From contig JAEXJH010000183.1 of NCBI GenBank assembly GCA_023445955.1, positions 1 to 7,195 on the forward strand: DNA of 7,195 nucleotides. The letters are read 5' to 3'. Below are positions 1 to 4,816 of the stretch, one piece after another. The notes below the pieces were generated by a model. The model did no database searches and had not been told where the DNA came from. It saw nothing but the letters and a program-made list of their open reading frames with translations. A program made the position numbers and the translations under genes. This DNA is from Pseudomonadota bacterium. GTDB taxonomy: Bacteria; Pseudomonadota; Alphaproteobacteria; Caulobacterales; Caulobacteraceae. Position 1 is the stretch's first letter; the number at the start of each line of letters is the position of its first letter.

Positions 1-761
1 ATCGAGCTGTCGTTCGAGATGACGGCCATCTTGGCGCGCGAACCCGGGTCGCGGGCCACGGCGCGGATCTCGATGACGCCGTCGTAGACTTCCGGCACTT
101 CCTGAGCGAACAGCTTGGCCATGAAGCCGCCGTGCGCGCGGCTCAGCATGATCTGCGGGCCCTTGGTCTCGCGACGGACGTCGTAGATGTAGGCGCGGAT
201 GCGGTCGCCGACGTTGAAGTTCTCGCGCGGGATCGACTGGTCGCGGCGCATGATGCCTTCGCCACGGCCCAGATCGACGATGACGTTGCCGTATTCGACG
301 CGCTTGACGCTGCCGTTGACGATCTCGCCGACGCGATCCTTGTACTCTTCGTGCTGACGCTCGCGTTCGGCTTCACGCACTTTGTGCATGACGACCTGGC
401 GGGCCATCTGGGTCTGGACGCGGCCGATCTCGAACGGCGGCAGGGCCTCTTCGTAGACCTTGCCGATCTCGGCGTCGCGCCAGGTGCGCTTGGCGATCGA
501 GAGCTGGACCTTGCCGATCTCGCCTTCCAGCTCGGCGTCGTCCGAAACGACTTCGATCACGCGCTTCTGGGTCGTCTCGCCGGTGCGGGGGTCGATCTTG
601 ACGCGGATGTCGTGCTCGGCGCCGTAACGGGCGCGGGCGGCCTTCTGGAGCGCGTCCTCGATGGCCTCGATGACGACTTCCTTCTCGATGCCTTTTTCAC
701 GCGCGACCGCGTCGGCGATCTGCAGGAGTTCGAGCCGGTTGGCGGCGATGCCGATGGCCAT
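1..761 (-). CDS. nusA: Transcription termination/antitermination factor NusA (N-terminal part; 3' end outside window)
   Basis: NusA binds RNA polymerase and nascent RNA and modulates pausing, termination and antitermination. The reading frame is open from ATG at 761 to the left edge, giving 253 codons of a protein that is usually about 500 residues or more, so the end is missing only because of the window. Visible parts are the polymerase-binding N-terminal domain (about residues 1-125, starting MAIGIAANRLELLQIADAVA), the S1 RNA-binding domain (about 140-208, with GEIVNGSVKRVEYGNVIVDLG), and the beginning of the first KH domain (from about 212, with the family hallmark VIEIRAVARDPGSRAKMAV). 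The start is supported by GAGGA six bases upstream. It begins 2 bases after the rimP stop, so the two genes are surely cotranscribed and probably translationally coupled. NusA controls its own operon in E. coli; see the rimP leader for a possible equivalent here. Confidence 0.97.
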   Translation of the reverse strand, partial: MAIGIAANRLELLQIADAVAREKGIEKEVVIEAIEDALQKAARARYGAEHDIRVKIDPRTGETTQKRVIEVVSDDAELEGEIGKVQLSIAKRTWRDAEIGKVYEEALPPFEIGRVQTQMARQVVMHKVREAERERQHEEYKDRVGEIVNGSVKRVEYGNVIVDLGRGEGIMRRDQSIPRENFNVGDRIRAYIYDVRRETKGPQIMLSRAHGGFMAKLFAQEVPEVYDGVIEIRAVARDPGSRAKMAVISNDSS

Positions 762-763
762 GG

Positions 764-1339
764 TCAGTCCTCTTCACTTTCGGACATGTCGTCGTTGTCG
801 GATTGGATGCGAGCGGCGCGCTGGTCGGCGCCCCGCTTCATCAGGGTGTCGGTCATGACGAGCTTGGCGTCGATGATCCAGGCGAAGGGGAAGTAGACGG
901 TGACGTCGTCCTCGCCCTCGATGTTCAGGCCGACCTGGTCGTCCTCGATGCCGGCCAGTTCGCCCTTGAAGCGCTTGCGGCCCTCGGCCACGCGGTCGAG
1001 TTCGATGCGGGCCTCTAGGCCGGCATAGTCGTCGAAGTCCTTCAGGCGGGTCAGCGGACGGTCGATGCCGGGGCTGGAGACCTCCAGCGTATATTCGCCG
1101 GCGATCGGATCGGCGGCGTCCAGGATCTCGGACACGCCGCGCGACAGCTTTGCGCAGTCCTCGACGTTCATGTCGCCGCCGCTGCCGTCTTCCTGCAGCG
1201 GATGTTCGGCCATGATCTGCAGGCGGCGTTGCTCGCTGCCGCCCATCAGGCGCAGGCGGACGATCTCGTAGCCAAGGCTCTCGGCGACGGGATCGAGCAT
1301 CTCGATCAGATCACGGTCTTCCTGCGTCTTGCCGCGCAC
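764..1339 (-). CDS. rimP: Ribosome maturation factor RimP
   Basis: RimP (DUF150 family) assists assembly and maturation of the 30S ribosomal subunit. From GTG at 1339 the protein is 191 residues. It has the N-terminal alpha/beta domain (about 5-80, including [13 protein letters not shown]), the conserved family motif [14 protein letters not shown] at 83-96, and the C-terminal SH3-like domain (about 97-165). An acidic Ser/Asp/Glu tail, ending SESEED, closes the protein. The start is not certain. GTG at 1339 gives the N terminus [17 protein letters not shown] that I recall for Caulobacter RimP, and a GAG lies six bases upstream. The frame stays open to a TTG at 1372, which would add 11 residues ([11 protein letters not shown]) but has its GGGAG only one base away. 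The stop codon is 2 bases before nusA, and the nusA ribosome-binding site lies inside the last rimP codons. A predicted promoter and an intrinsic terminator precede the gene. Confidence 0.95.
   Translation of the reverse strand: MRGKTQEDRDLIEMLDPVAESLGYEIVRLRLMGGSEQRRLQIMAEHPLQEDGSGGDMNVEDCAKLSRGVSEILDAADPIAGEYTLEVSSPGIDRPLTRLKDFDDYAGLEARIELDRVAEGRKRFKGELAGIEDDQVGLNIEGEDDVTVYFPFAWIIDAKLVMTDTLMKRGADQRAARIQSDNDDMSESEED
768..772 (-). promoter_or_regulatory. Ribosome-binding site of nusA inside the rimP 3' end
   Basis: On the minus strand GAGGA lies 6 bases before the nusA ATG and is contained in the codons for the last residues of RimP (Glu-Glu-Asp). This fixes the nusA start and fits translational coupling between the two genes. 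Confidence 0.8.
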
Positions 1340-1386
1340 GTTCTTCTCAACTCGATACGGCCGGGAAGCCAAGCTCCCATTCGGCC

Positions 1387-1419
1387 AAACAAAAAGCGGC
1401 AGCCTTTCGGGCCGCCGCT
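1387..1419 (-). terminator. Intrinsic terminator in the rimP leader (candidate attenuator)
   Basis: Read on the minus strand, AGCGGCGGCC, loop CGAAA and GGCTGCCGCT form a 10-bp stem (one G-U pair) followed at once by TTTTTGTTT. This is a textbook Rho-independent terminator in the minus direction only: on the plus strand the G-U becomes an A-C mismatch and there is no T run. No minus-strand gene lies upstream for it to terminate, since ppa diverges. It sits about 48 bases before the rimP GTG and downstream of the predicted rimP promoter, so it should act as a leader attenuator or end a short RNA. A small hairpin (AGCGC/GCGCT, 1424-1439) lies just 5' of it, and a competing CGCT-TTCG-AGCG pairing (1416-1427) uses part of both stems. 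Confidence 0.75.
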
Positions 1420-1458
1420 CGAAAGCGCCATCTAGCGCTAACGGACGATGTAGGACGC

Positions 1459-1487
1459 TTTATAGGCGAATTGAAAAACCTTGTCGA
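1459..1487 (-). promoter_or_regulatory. Predicted housekeeping-sigma promoter for rimP-nusA
   Basis: On the minus strand a -35 box TCGACA (1487-1482) and a -10 box TATAAA (1464-1459) each match five of six bases of the sigma-70 consensus, with an ideal 17-base spacer. Transcription would start near 1452, about 113 bases before the rimP GTG, and run through the leader terminator. A GACTC site (GANTC, the CcrM methylation target in Caulobacter) at 1486-1490 overlaps the -35 box. The call rests on sequence match alone. Confidence 0.6.
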
Positions 1488-1507
1488 CTCCATCGGCGCA
1501 CGCCCCT

Positions 1508-1536
1508 TCCGCGCCGCAGCAATTTTGGCCTATAGA
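1508..1536 (+). promoter_or_regulatory. Weak candidate promoter for ppa
   Basis: TATAGA at 1531-1536, within CCTATAGAGA, resembles both a sigma-70 -10 box and, loosely, the Caulobacter form GCTANAWC. The -35 position (around 1508-1513) has no good match. It would leave a leader of about 45 bases before ppa. It is the best plus-strand candidate in the divergent intergenic region, but weak. Confidence 0.3.
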
Positions 1537-1587
1537 GACGCCGCGCAGGCCGCCTCCCCGCGGACCTCACAAATATGAAGAGTCACA

Positions 1588-2121
1588 ATGGACCTCTCCA
1601 AGATCCCGACCGGGGCCAACCCGCCTTACGATCTGAACGCCATCATCGAGATCCCGCAGGGCGGCGAGCCGGTGAAGTACGAGATCGACAAGGAAAGCGG
1701 CGCCCTGATGGTCGACCGTTTCCTGCACACCGCGATGTTCTATCCGGCCAATTACGGCTTCATCCCGCACACCCTGGCCGATGACGGCGACCCCGCCGAC
1801 ATCATGGTCGTGGGCCCGACCCCGGTGGTGCCGGGCGCGATCATCCGCTGCCGCCCGATCGGCACGCTGATGATGGTCGACGAGGCCGGTTCGGACGAAA
1901 AGATCCTGGCCGTGCCGGTCGACAAGCTGCACCCGTTCTACACGGGCGTGACCAGCTGGCGTGACCTGCCGACCATCCTGACCGAGCAGATCGCCCACTT
2001 CTTCCAGCACTACAAGGATCTGGAAAAGGGCAAGTCGACCAAGATCACCGGCTGGGCCGACATCGAGGAGACCGCCGACATCATCCGTACGGCGATCAAG
2101 CGCTACAACGAGAGCTACTAA
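1588..2121 (+). CDS. ppa: Inorganic pyrophosphatase (family I, soluble)
   Basis: This cytoplasmic enzyme hydrolyses pyrophosphate to two phosphates with Mg2+, pulling forward nucleotide, aminoacyl-tRNA and SAM synthesis. The 177-residue length matches bacterial family I enzymes (E. coli about 175). The family signature appears as DGDPADI at 66-72, supplying metal ligands D66, D68 and D71. Other active-site residues align with E. coli numbering shifted by one: E21, K30, E32, R44, Y56, D98, D103, K105, Y142 and K143, so the enzyme should be active. The ATG at 1588 has GAAGAG 5 bases upstream and gives the expected N terminus MDLSKIPTGANPPYDLNAII. The gene stands alone on the plus strand, divergent from rimP and convergent with trmB. 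A GAGTC site overlaps its ribosome-binding region. Confidence 0.98.
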   Translation: MDLSKIPTGANPPYDLNAIIEIPQGGEPVKYEIDKESGALMVDRFLHTAMFYPANYGFIPHTLADDGDPADIMVVGPTPVVPGAIIRCRPIGTLMMVDEAGSDEKILAVPVDKLHPFYTGVTSWRDLPTILTEQIAHFFQHYKDLEKGKSTKITGWADIEETADIIRTAIKRYNESY

Positions 2122-2129
2122 GTTGAGCG

Positions 2130-2240
2130 CCTTCCCCCTTGATGGGGGAAGGTGGCCTGCGAAGCAGGTCGGATGGGGGTGATCTGCGGCCGATGCCGCA
2201 TCACCCCCATCCCCGACCCTTCCCCCATCAAGGGGAAGGG
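2130..2240. repeat. Tail-to-tail dimer of a REP-like intergenic palindromic repeat
   Basis: The whole ppa-trmB gap is one compound inverted repeat. Hairpin 1 is CCTTCCCCC/GGGGGAAGG (2130-2152). Hairpin 2 is CCTGC-GAA-GCAGG (2156-2168). The central stem GGATGGGGGTGAT/ATCACCCCCATCC (2171-2183 with 2200-2212) carries an inner GCGGC/GCCGC stem. Hairpin 4 is CCCTTCCCC/GGGGAAGGG (2217-2240). Reading in from each end gives two copies of one unit in opposite orientation; the right copy lacks hairpin 2. The pattern of a pyrimidine-rich hairpin, then GTGGC, a CNGC-GAA-GCNG hairpin and a GTCGGATGGGGG tail resembles short palindromic repeats I recall from many alphaproteobacterial genomes. It ends 4 bases from the trmB stop and begins 9 bases after the ppa stop, so it may stop transcription or protect both mRNA 3' ends, though no T run follows any stem. 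Confidence 0.85.
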
Positions 2241-2243
2241 CGA

Positions 2244-2924
2244 CTAGTTTCGGACGAAGTCCAGGAACACCGGGGCGCAGTCGCCCAGCTTCTTTTCCTC
2301 ATAGCGCGTCGTGACGTGGTCGGCCGGGATCGCGTTGCGGTCGGCGGCCTCGTCGGCGAAGCGGAAGTTCGGATCGGCCAGCACCCGTTCGGTCGTCCAC
2401 TCACCGTAGTCGGCCCAGTCGGTGGCGAAACGTAAGCGCGCCCCCGGCTTCATCACGCGGGCCAGCTTGGCGACGAATTCCGGCTGGATCAGGCGGCGCT
2501 TGTTGTGGCGCGCCTTGTGCCAGGGGTCGGGGAACATGATGAACACCCGGTCCAGGCACGCGTCGGGCAGCCAGTCGACCACGTCGCGGGCGTCGCCCTC
2601 GTGGATGCGGACGTTCTTGAGCGCCTGCTCTTCCACGTGACGCACGGCGCTGGCCACGCCGTTGACGAACGGCTCGGCGCCGATGACCAGGGTCTCAGGG
2701 CTACGGCCGGCCTGGGCGGCCATGTGCTCGCCGCCGCCAAAGCCGATCTCCAGCCAAACGGCCTTGGCGTCCGGCATCAGGTCCAGCGGCTGGAACGGCC
2801 CCTGCGGCACGGCGATCTCGGGCAGCAGGGTGTCGAGCAGGGCCTGCTGGCGCGGCTTCACCGGGCGCGCCTTGATGCGGCCGAACGAGCGCAGCGGGCC
2901 ATGGGGTTGGGTCGGATTGGTCAT
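2244..2924 (-). CDS. trmB: tRNA (guanine-N7-)-methyltransferase TrmB
   Basis: TrmB uses SAM to make 7-methylguanosine at G46 in the variable loop of tRNAs. From ATG at 2924 the protein is 226 residues, normal for bacterial TrmB. The SAM-binding loop is EIGFGGGEH (59-67), an acidic SAM contact is D111, the hallmark FPDPWHKARHNKRR spans 131-144, TDW is at 168-170, and the C-terminal tRNA-binding motif TRYE is at 206-209. The same frame is open upstream deep into metK, but that extension has no family similarity and is a shadow; ATG at 2924 gives the expected N terminus. There is no clear Shine-Dalgarno sequence before it. A hairpin terminator ends about 33 bases upstream, leaving little room for a separate promoter, so expression probably comes from readthrough from metK. 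The gene converges on ppa. Confidence 0.96.
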   Translation of the reverse strand: MTNPTQPHGPLRSFGRIKARPVKPRQQALLDTLLPEIAVPQGPFQPLDLMPDAKAVWLEIGFGGGEHMAAQAGRSPETLVIGAEPFVNGVASAVRHVEEQALKNVRIHEGDARDVVDWLPDACLDRVFIMFPDPWHKARHNKRRLIQPEFVAKLARVMKPGARLRFATDWADYGEWTTERVLADPNFRFADEAADRNAIPADHVTTRYEEKKLGDCAPVFLDFVRN

Positions 2925-2957
2925 GGGCGGGCGTCTTAGAGTGTTGAAGGCGAAATG

Positions 2958-2991
2958 AAAACGGGCTCCGACCCGGCTGGATCGGAGCCCG
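2958..2991 (-). terminator. Intrinsic terminator after metK
   Basis: On the minus strand CGGGCTCCGA, a 10-base loop and TCGGAGCCCG form a perfect 10-bp stem followed by TTTTC. It begins 25 bases after the metK stop codon. The plus-strand side has no T run, so it works only for metK transcription. The T run is short, so termination may be partial and set the level of trmB. Confidence 0.75.
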
Positions 2992-3016
2992 CTCTCAAAA
3001 GATCGGAAGGTGAGGC

Positions 3017-4240
3017 TTACGCCAGGCCCTTCAGGTCGCTGACGAGATCGGTCTTCTCCCACGAGAAGCCGCCCTCGTTGTCGGGCGTGCGGCCGAAGTG
3101 GCCGTAGGCGGCGGTGCGGGCGTAGATCGGACGGTTCAGCTGCAGGTGCTCGCGGATGGCGCGCGGGGTGGCGCCGCCGATCAGCTGCGGCAGGGTCTTT
3201 TCCAGGACCGCCGGATCCACCTTGCCGGTGCCGTGCAGGTCGACGTGGAACGAGACTGGCTGGGCCACGCCGATCGCATAGGCGATCTGGATGGTGCAGC
3301 GGTCGGCCAGGCCCGCGGCCACGACGTTCTTGGCCAGGTAGCGGCAGGCATAGGCGGCCGAGCGGTCGACCTTGGTCGGATCCTTGCCCGAGAACGCGCC
3401 GCCGCCGTGCGGGGCCGCGCCGCCGTAGGTGTCGACGATGATCTTGCGGCCGGTGACGCCGGCGTCGCCGTCCGGACCGCCGATCTCGAAGCGGCCGGTC
3501 GGGTTGACCAGCCACTGGGTCTTCTTGGTGATCAGGCCGTCCGGAAACACCGGCAGGATGTGCGGCTTGATCAGCTCCAGAACGCGCTTGGAGGTCGCGG
3601 CCTTGCCGCCGATCTTCTTGGCGTGCTGGTGGCTGACGACGATCGAGACGACGCGCACCGGGCGGCCGTTACCGTCATATTCCAGGGTGACCTGGCTCTT
3701 GGCGTCCGGTTCCAGCTCCGACAGCTCGCCGCTGTGACGCAGCTCGGCCAGGCGCTTGAGCACATTGTGGCTGTACTGCAGGGTGGCCGGCATCAGCTCC
3801 GGGGTCTCGGTGCTGGCGTAGCCGAACATGATGCCCTGGTCGCCGGCGCCTTCATCCTTCTTGTCGCTGGCGTCCACGCCCTGAGCGATGTGCGCCGACT
3901 GGCCATGCAGATAGTTGGCGAACTTCGCCTTCTGCCAGTGGAAGCCTTTCTGCTCGTAGCCGATGTCCTTGATCGCCGCGCGAACCTTGGGTTCCAGCGA
4001 GCCGAGGATGTCCTTGGTGAGCTGCTTGTTGGCCTTCTTGTCGCCGTCCGGCTTGCCGGCGCGGACTTCACCGGCCAGCACGATGCGGTTGGTGGTCACC
4101 AGGGTTTCGCAGGCGACGCGCGCCTCGGGGTCGGCGGTCAGGAAGGCGTCGACGACGGTGTCGCTGATACGGTCGGCGACCTTGTCGGGGTGACCTTCGG
4201 AGACGCTCTCGCTGGTGAAGATGTAGGACGAACGGCTCAA
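3017..4240 (-). CDS. metK: S-adenosylmethionine synthetase (methionine adenosyltransferase)
   Basis: MetK makes S-adenosylmethionine from methionine and ATP in the cytoplasm, supplying all methyltransferases including the TrmB encoded next. The 407-residue protein carries GHPDK at 16-20 (ATP site), the family signature [12 protein letters not shown] at 131-142, and the glycine-rich phosphate-binding signature GGGAFSGKD at 279-287. It is about 20 residues longer than the E. coli enzyme; the lysine-rich stretch [14 protein letters not shown] (60-73) probably accounts for some of the extra length. The start is TTG at 4240: GGAG lies 7 bases upstream, and no in-frame ATG or GTG lies close to the conserved N terminus [17 protein letters not shown] six-codon out-of-frame ORF ends on this TTG. 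The gene has its own predicted promoter and operator-like palindrome after praR, and a terminator after its stop. Confidence 0.98.
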   Translation of the reverse strand: MSRSSYIFTSESVSEGHPDKVADRISDTVVDAFLTADPEARVACETLVTTNRIVLAGEVRAGKPDGDKKANKQLTKDILGSLEPKVRAAIKDIGYEQKGFHWQKAKFANYLHGQSAHIAQGVDASDKKDEGAGDQGIMFGYASTETPELMPATLQYSHNVLKRLAELRHSGELSELEPDAKSQVTLEYDGNGRPVRVVSIVVSHQHAKKIGGKAATSKRVLELIKPHILPVFPDGLITKKTQWLVNPTGRFEIGGPDGDAGVTGRKIIVDTYGGAAPHGGGAFSGKDPTKVDRSAAYACRYLAKNVVAAGLADRCTIQIAYAIGVAQPVSFHVDLHGTGKVDPAVLEKTLPQLIGGATPRAIREHLQLNRPIYARTAAYGHFGRTPDNEGGFSWEKTDLVSDLKGLA

Positions 4241-4257
4241 GAGACAGCTCCGGTCAT
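4237..4257 (-). other. Six-codon leader ORF overlapping the metK start
   Basis: On the minus strand ATG at 4257 opens a tiny ORF (Met-Thr-Gly-Ala-Val-Ser) whose TGA at 4239-4237 overlaps the metK TTG (4240-4238) as TTGA. GGAA lies 4 bases upstream of its ATG. The metK Shine-Dalgarno GGAG falls inside it. This arrangement would allow ribosomes ending the small ORF to restart at metK. Whether it is translated is unknown, and short ORFs like this arise by chance. Confidence 0.3.
4248..4251 (-). promoter_or_regulatory. Shine-Dalgarno of metK supporting the TTG start
   Basis: GGAG on the minus strand is followed by a 7-base spacer and then TTG. This normal spacing is the main sequence argument that metK starts at the TTG at 4240. 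Confidence 0.75.
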
Positions 4258-4308
4258 GAAATTCCGCGCAGGCGGACAGGCGCCCGGTACGGCGTCAGTT
4301 AGAGCAGA

Positions 4309-4337
4309 ACCATATAAAGATATGTTTATGCGATCAA
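4309..4337 (-). promoter_or_regulatory. Predicted metK promoter with embedded operator-like palindrome
   Basis: On the minus strand TTGATC (4337-4332) and TATGGT (4314-4309) are separated by 17 bases and fit a moderate sigma-70 promoter. Most of the spacer and part of the -10 box are an imperfect 20-bp palindrome at 4311-4330, CATATAAAGATATGTTTATG on the plus strand, with 14 of 20 positions symmetric. Its AT richness stands out against the surrounding GC-rich DNA. The AAAGATAT/ATATCTTT core resembles, as I recall it, sites predicted for ArsR-family SAM- or SAH-responsive regulators (SamR/SahR) upstream of methionine-cycle genes. Binding there would block polymerase. The palindrome is observed; the promoter and the regulator's identity are inference. 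Confidence 0.5.
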
Positions 4338-4353
4338 GCGGAGCTTGAAAGGC

Positions 4354-4782
4354 TTACGCCTCGTCGTCGCCCGCGTCCTCTTCCTCGGCCATCGAGCGGA
4401 CCAGCTCCAGGATGCGCCGGCGCACCTTCGGCTTGGTGATGCGCGGGAACAGGCTGGCCAGTTCCAGACCTTCGGGCGTCATCAGGAAGTCGTGGACATA
4501 GACCTCGCCGCCCTCGGCCATGCCCTCGTTGGCGGTGTCGGCCAGGCCCTCGAAGAAATAGGCCACCGACGACTGCAGGCTCTTGGCGATCTCGTACAGC
4601 TTGCTGGCGCTGACCCGGTTGGCGCCGCGCTCGTACTTCTGGATCTGCTGGAAGGTCAGGCCCAGGTCCTCGGCCAGCCGCTCCTGGCTGACACCGAGGA
4701 TCTTGCGGCGCATGCGGATGCGCGCCCCCACGTGCAAGTCGATGGGATTGGGGTGGCGCTCGGTGTCCGGCAGGTCGCTCAT
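4354..4782 (-). CDS. XRE/Cro-CI family transcriptional regulator, PraR/PhrR-like
   Basis: This is a 142-residue DNA-binding protein with a helix-turn-helix of the Cro/CI type at about residues 17-74; the recognition region is SQERLAEDLGLTFQQIQKYE (32-51). A C-terminal segment follows (about 95-130, with HDFLMTPEGLELASLFPRI and the basic patch KPKVRRRILELVRS), and the protein ends in an acidic tail. Both sequence and position between lnt and metK match, from memory, the PraR/PhrR family of rhizobia, reported in Azorhizobium and Rhizobium to control surface, biofilm or host-interaction genes and in Sinorhizobium to respond to pH. What it controls in this organism cannot be told from sequence. 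ATG at 4782 is the start; it has only AGG two bases upstream. TATCAA 9-14 bases before the ATG could be a -10 box, which would make the message nearly leaderless, but this is weak. Confidence 0.88.
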   Translation of the reverse strand: MSDLPDTERHPNPIDLHVGARIRMRRKILGVSQERLAEDLGLTFQQIQKYERGANRVSASKLYEIAKSLQSSVAYFFEGLADTANEGMAEGGEVYVHDFLMTPEGLELASLFPRITKPKVRRRILELVRSMAEEEDAGDDEA

Positions 4783-4816
4783 ACCTACGCTTGATAGCTG
4801 AAATTGCGGTTTTAAT

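Noticed and set aside
132..896. 254-residue plus-strand ORF opposite nusA and rimP
   Set aside because: Asp/Ala/Leu-rich antisense shadow crossing the nusA-rimP junction; both real genes are secure.
2130..2152. Ordinary intrinsic terminator of ppa
   Set aside because: The stem is strong but no T run follows, and it is one arm of a larger repeat dimer, so it was recorded as a repeat.
2925..3515. N-terminal extension of the trmB frame giving a 423-residue protein
   Set aside because: It is antiframe coding within metK (low-complexity Arg/Gly/Pro translation), with metK clearly the real gene. The conserved TrmB begins at ATG 2924.
3098..4348. 416-residue plus-strand ORF opposite metK
   Set aside because: Its composition (Ala/Val/Gly/Asp-rich, no domain) is the expected shadow of a GC-rich gene on the opposite strand, and metK is unmistakable.
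4241..4353. SAM riboswitch before metK
   Set aside because: Looked for SAM-II and SAM/SAH-type features; only a small CCGC/GCGG hairpin and GC-rich repeats are visible, with no recognisable conserved core. A covariance search could overturn this.
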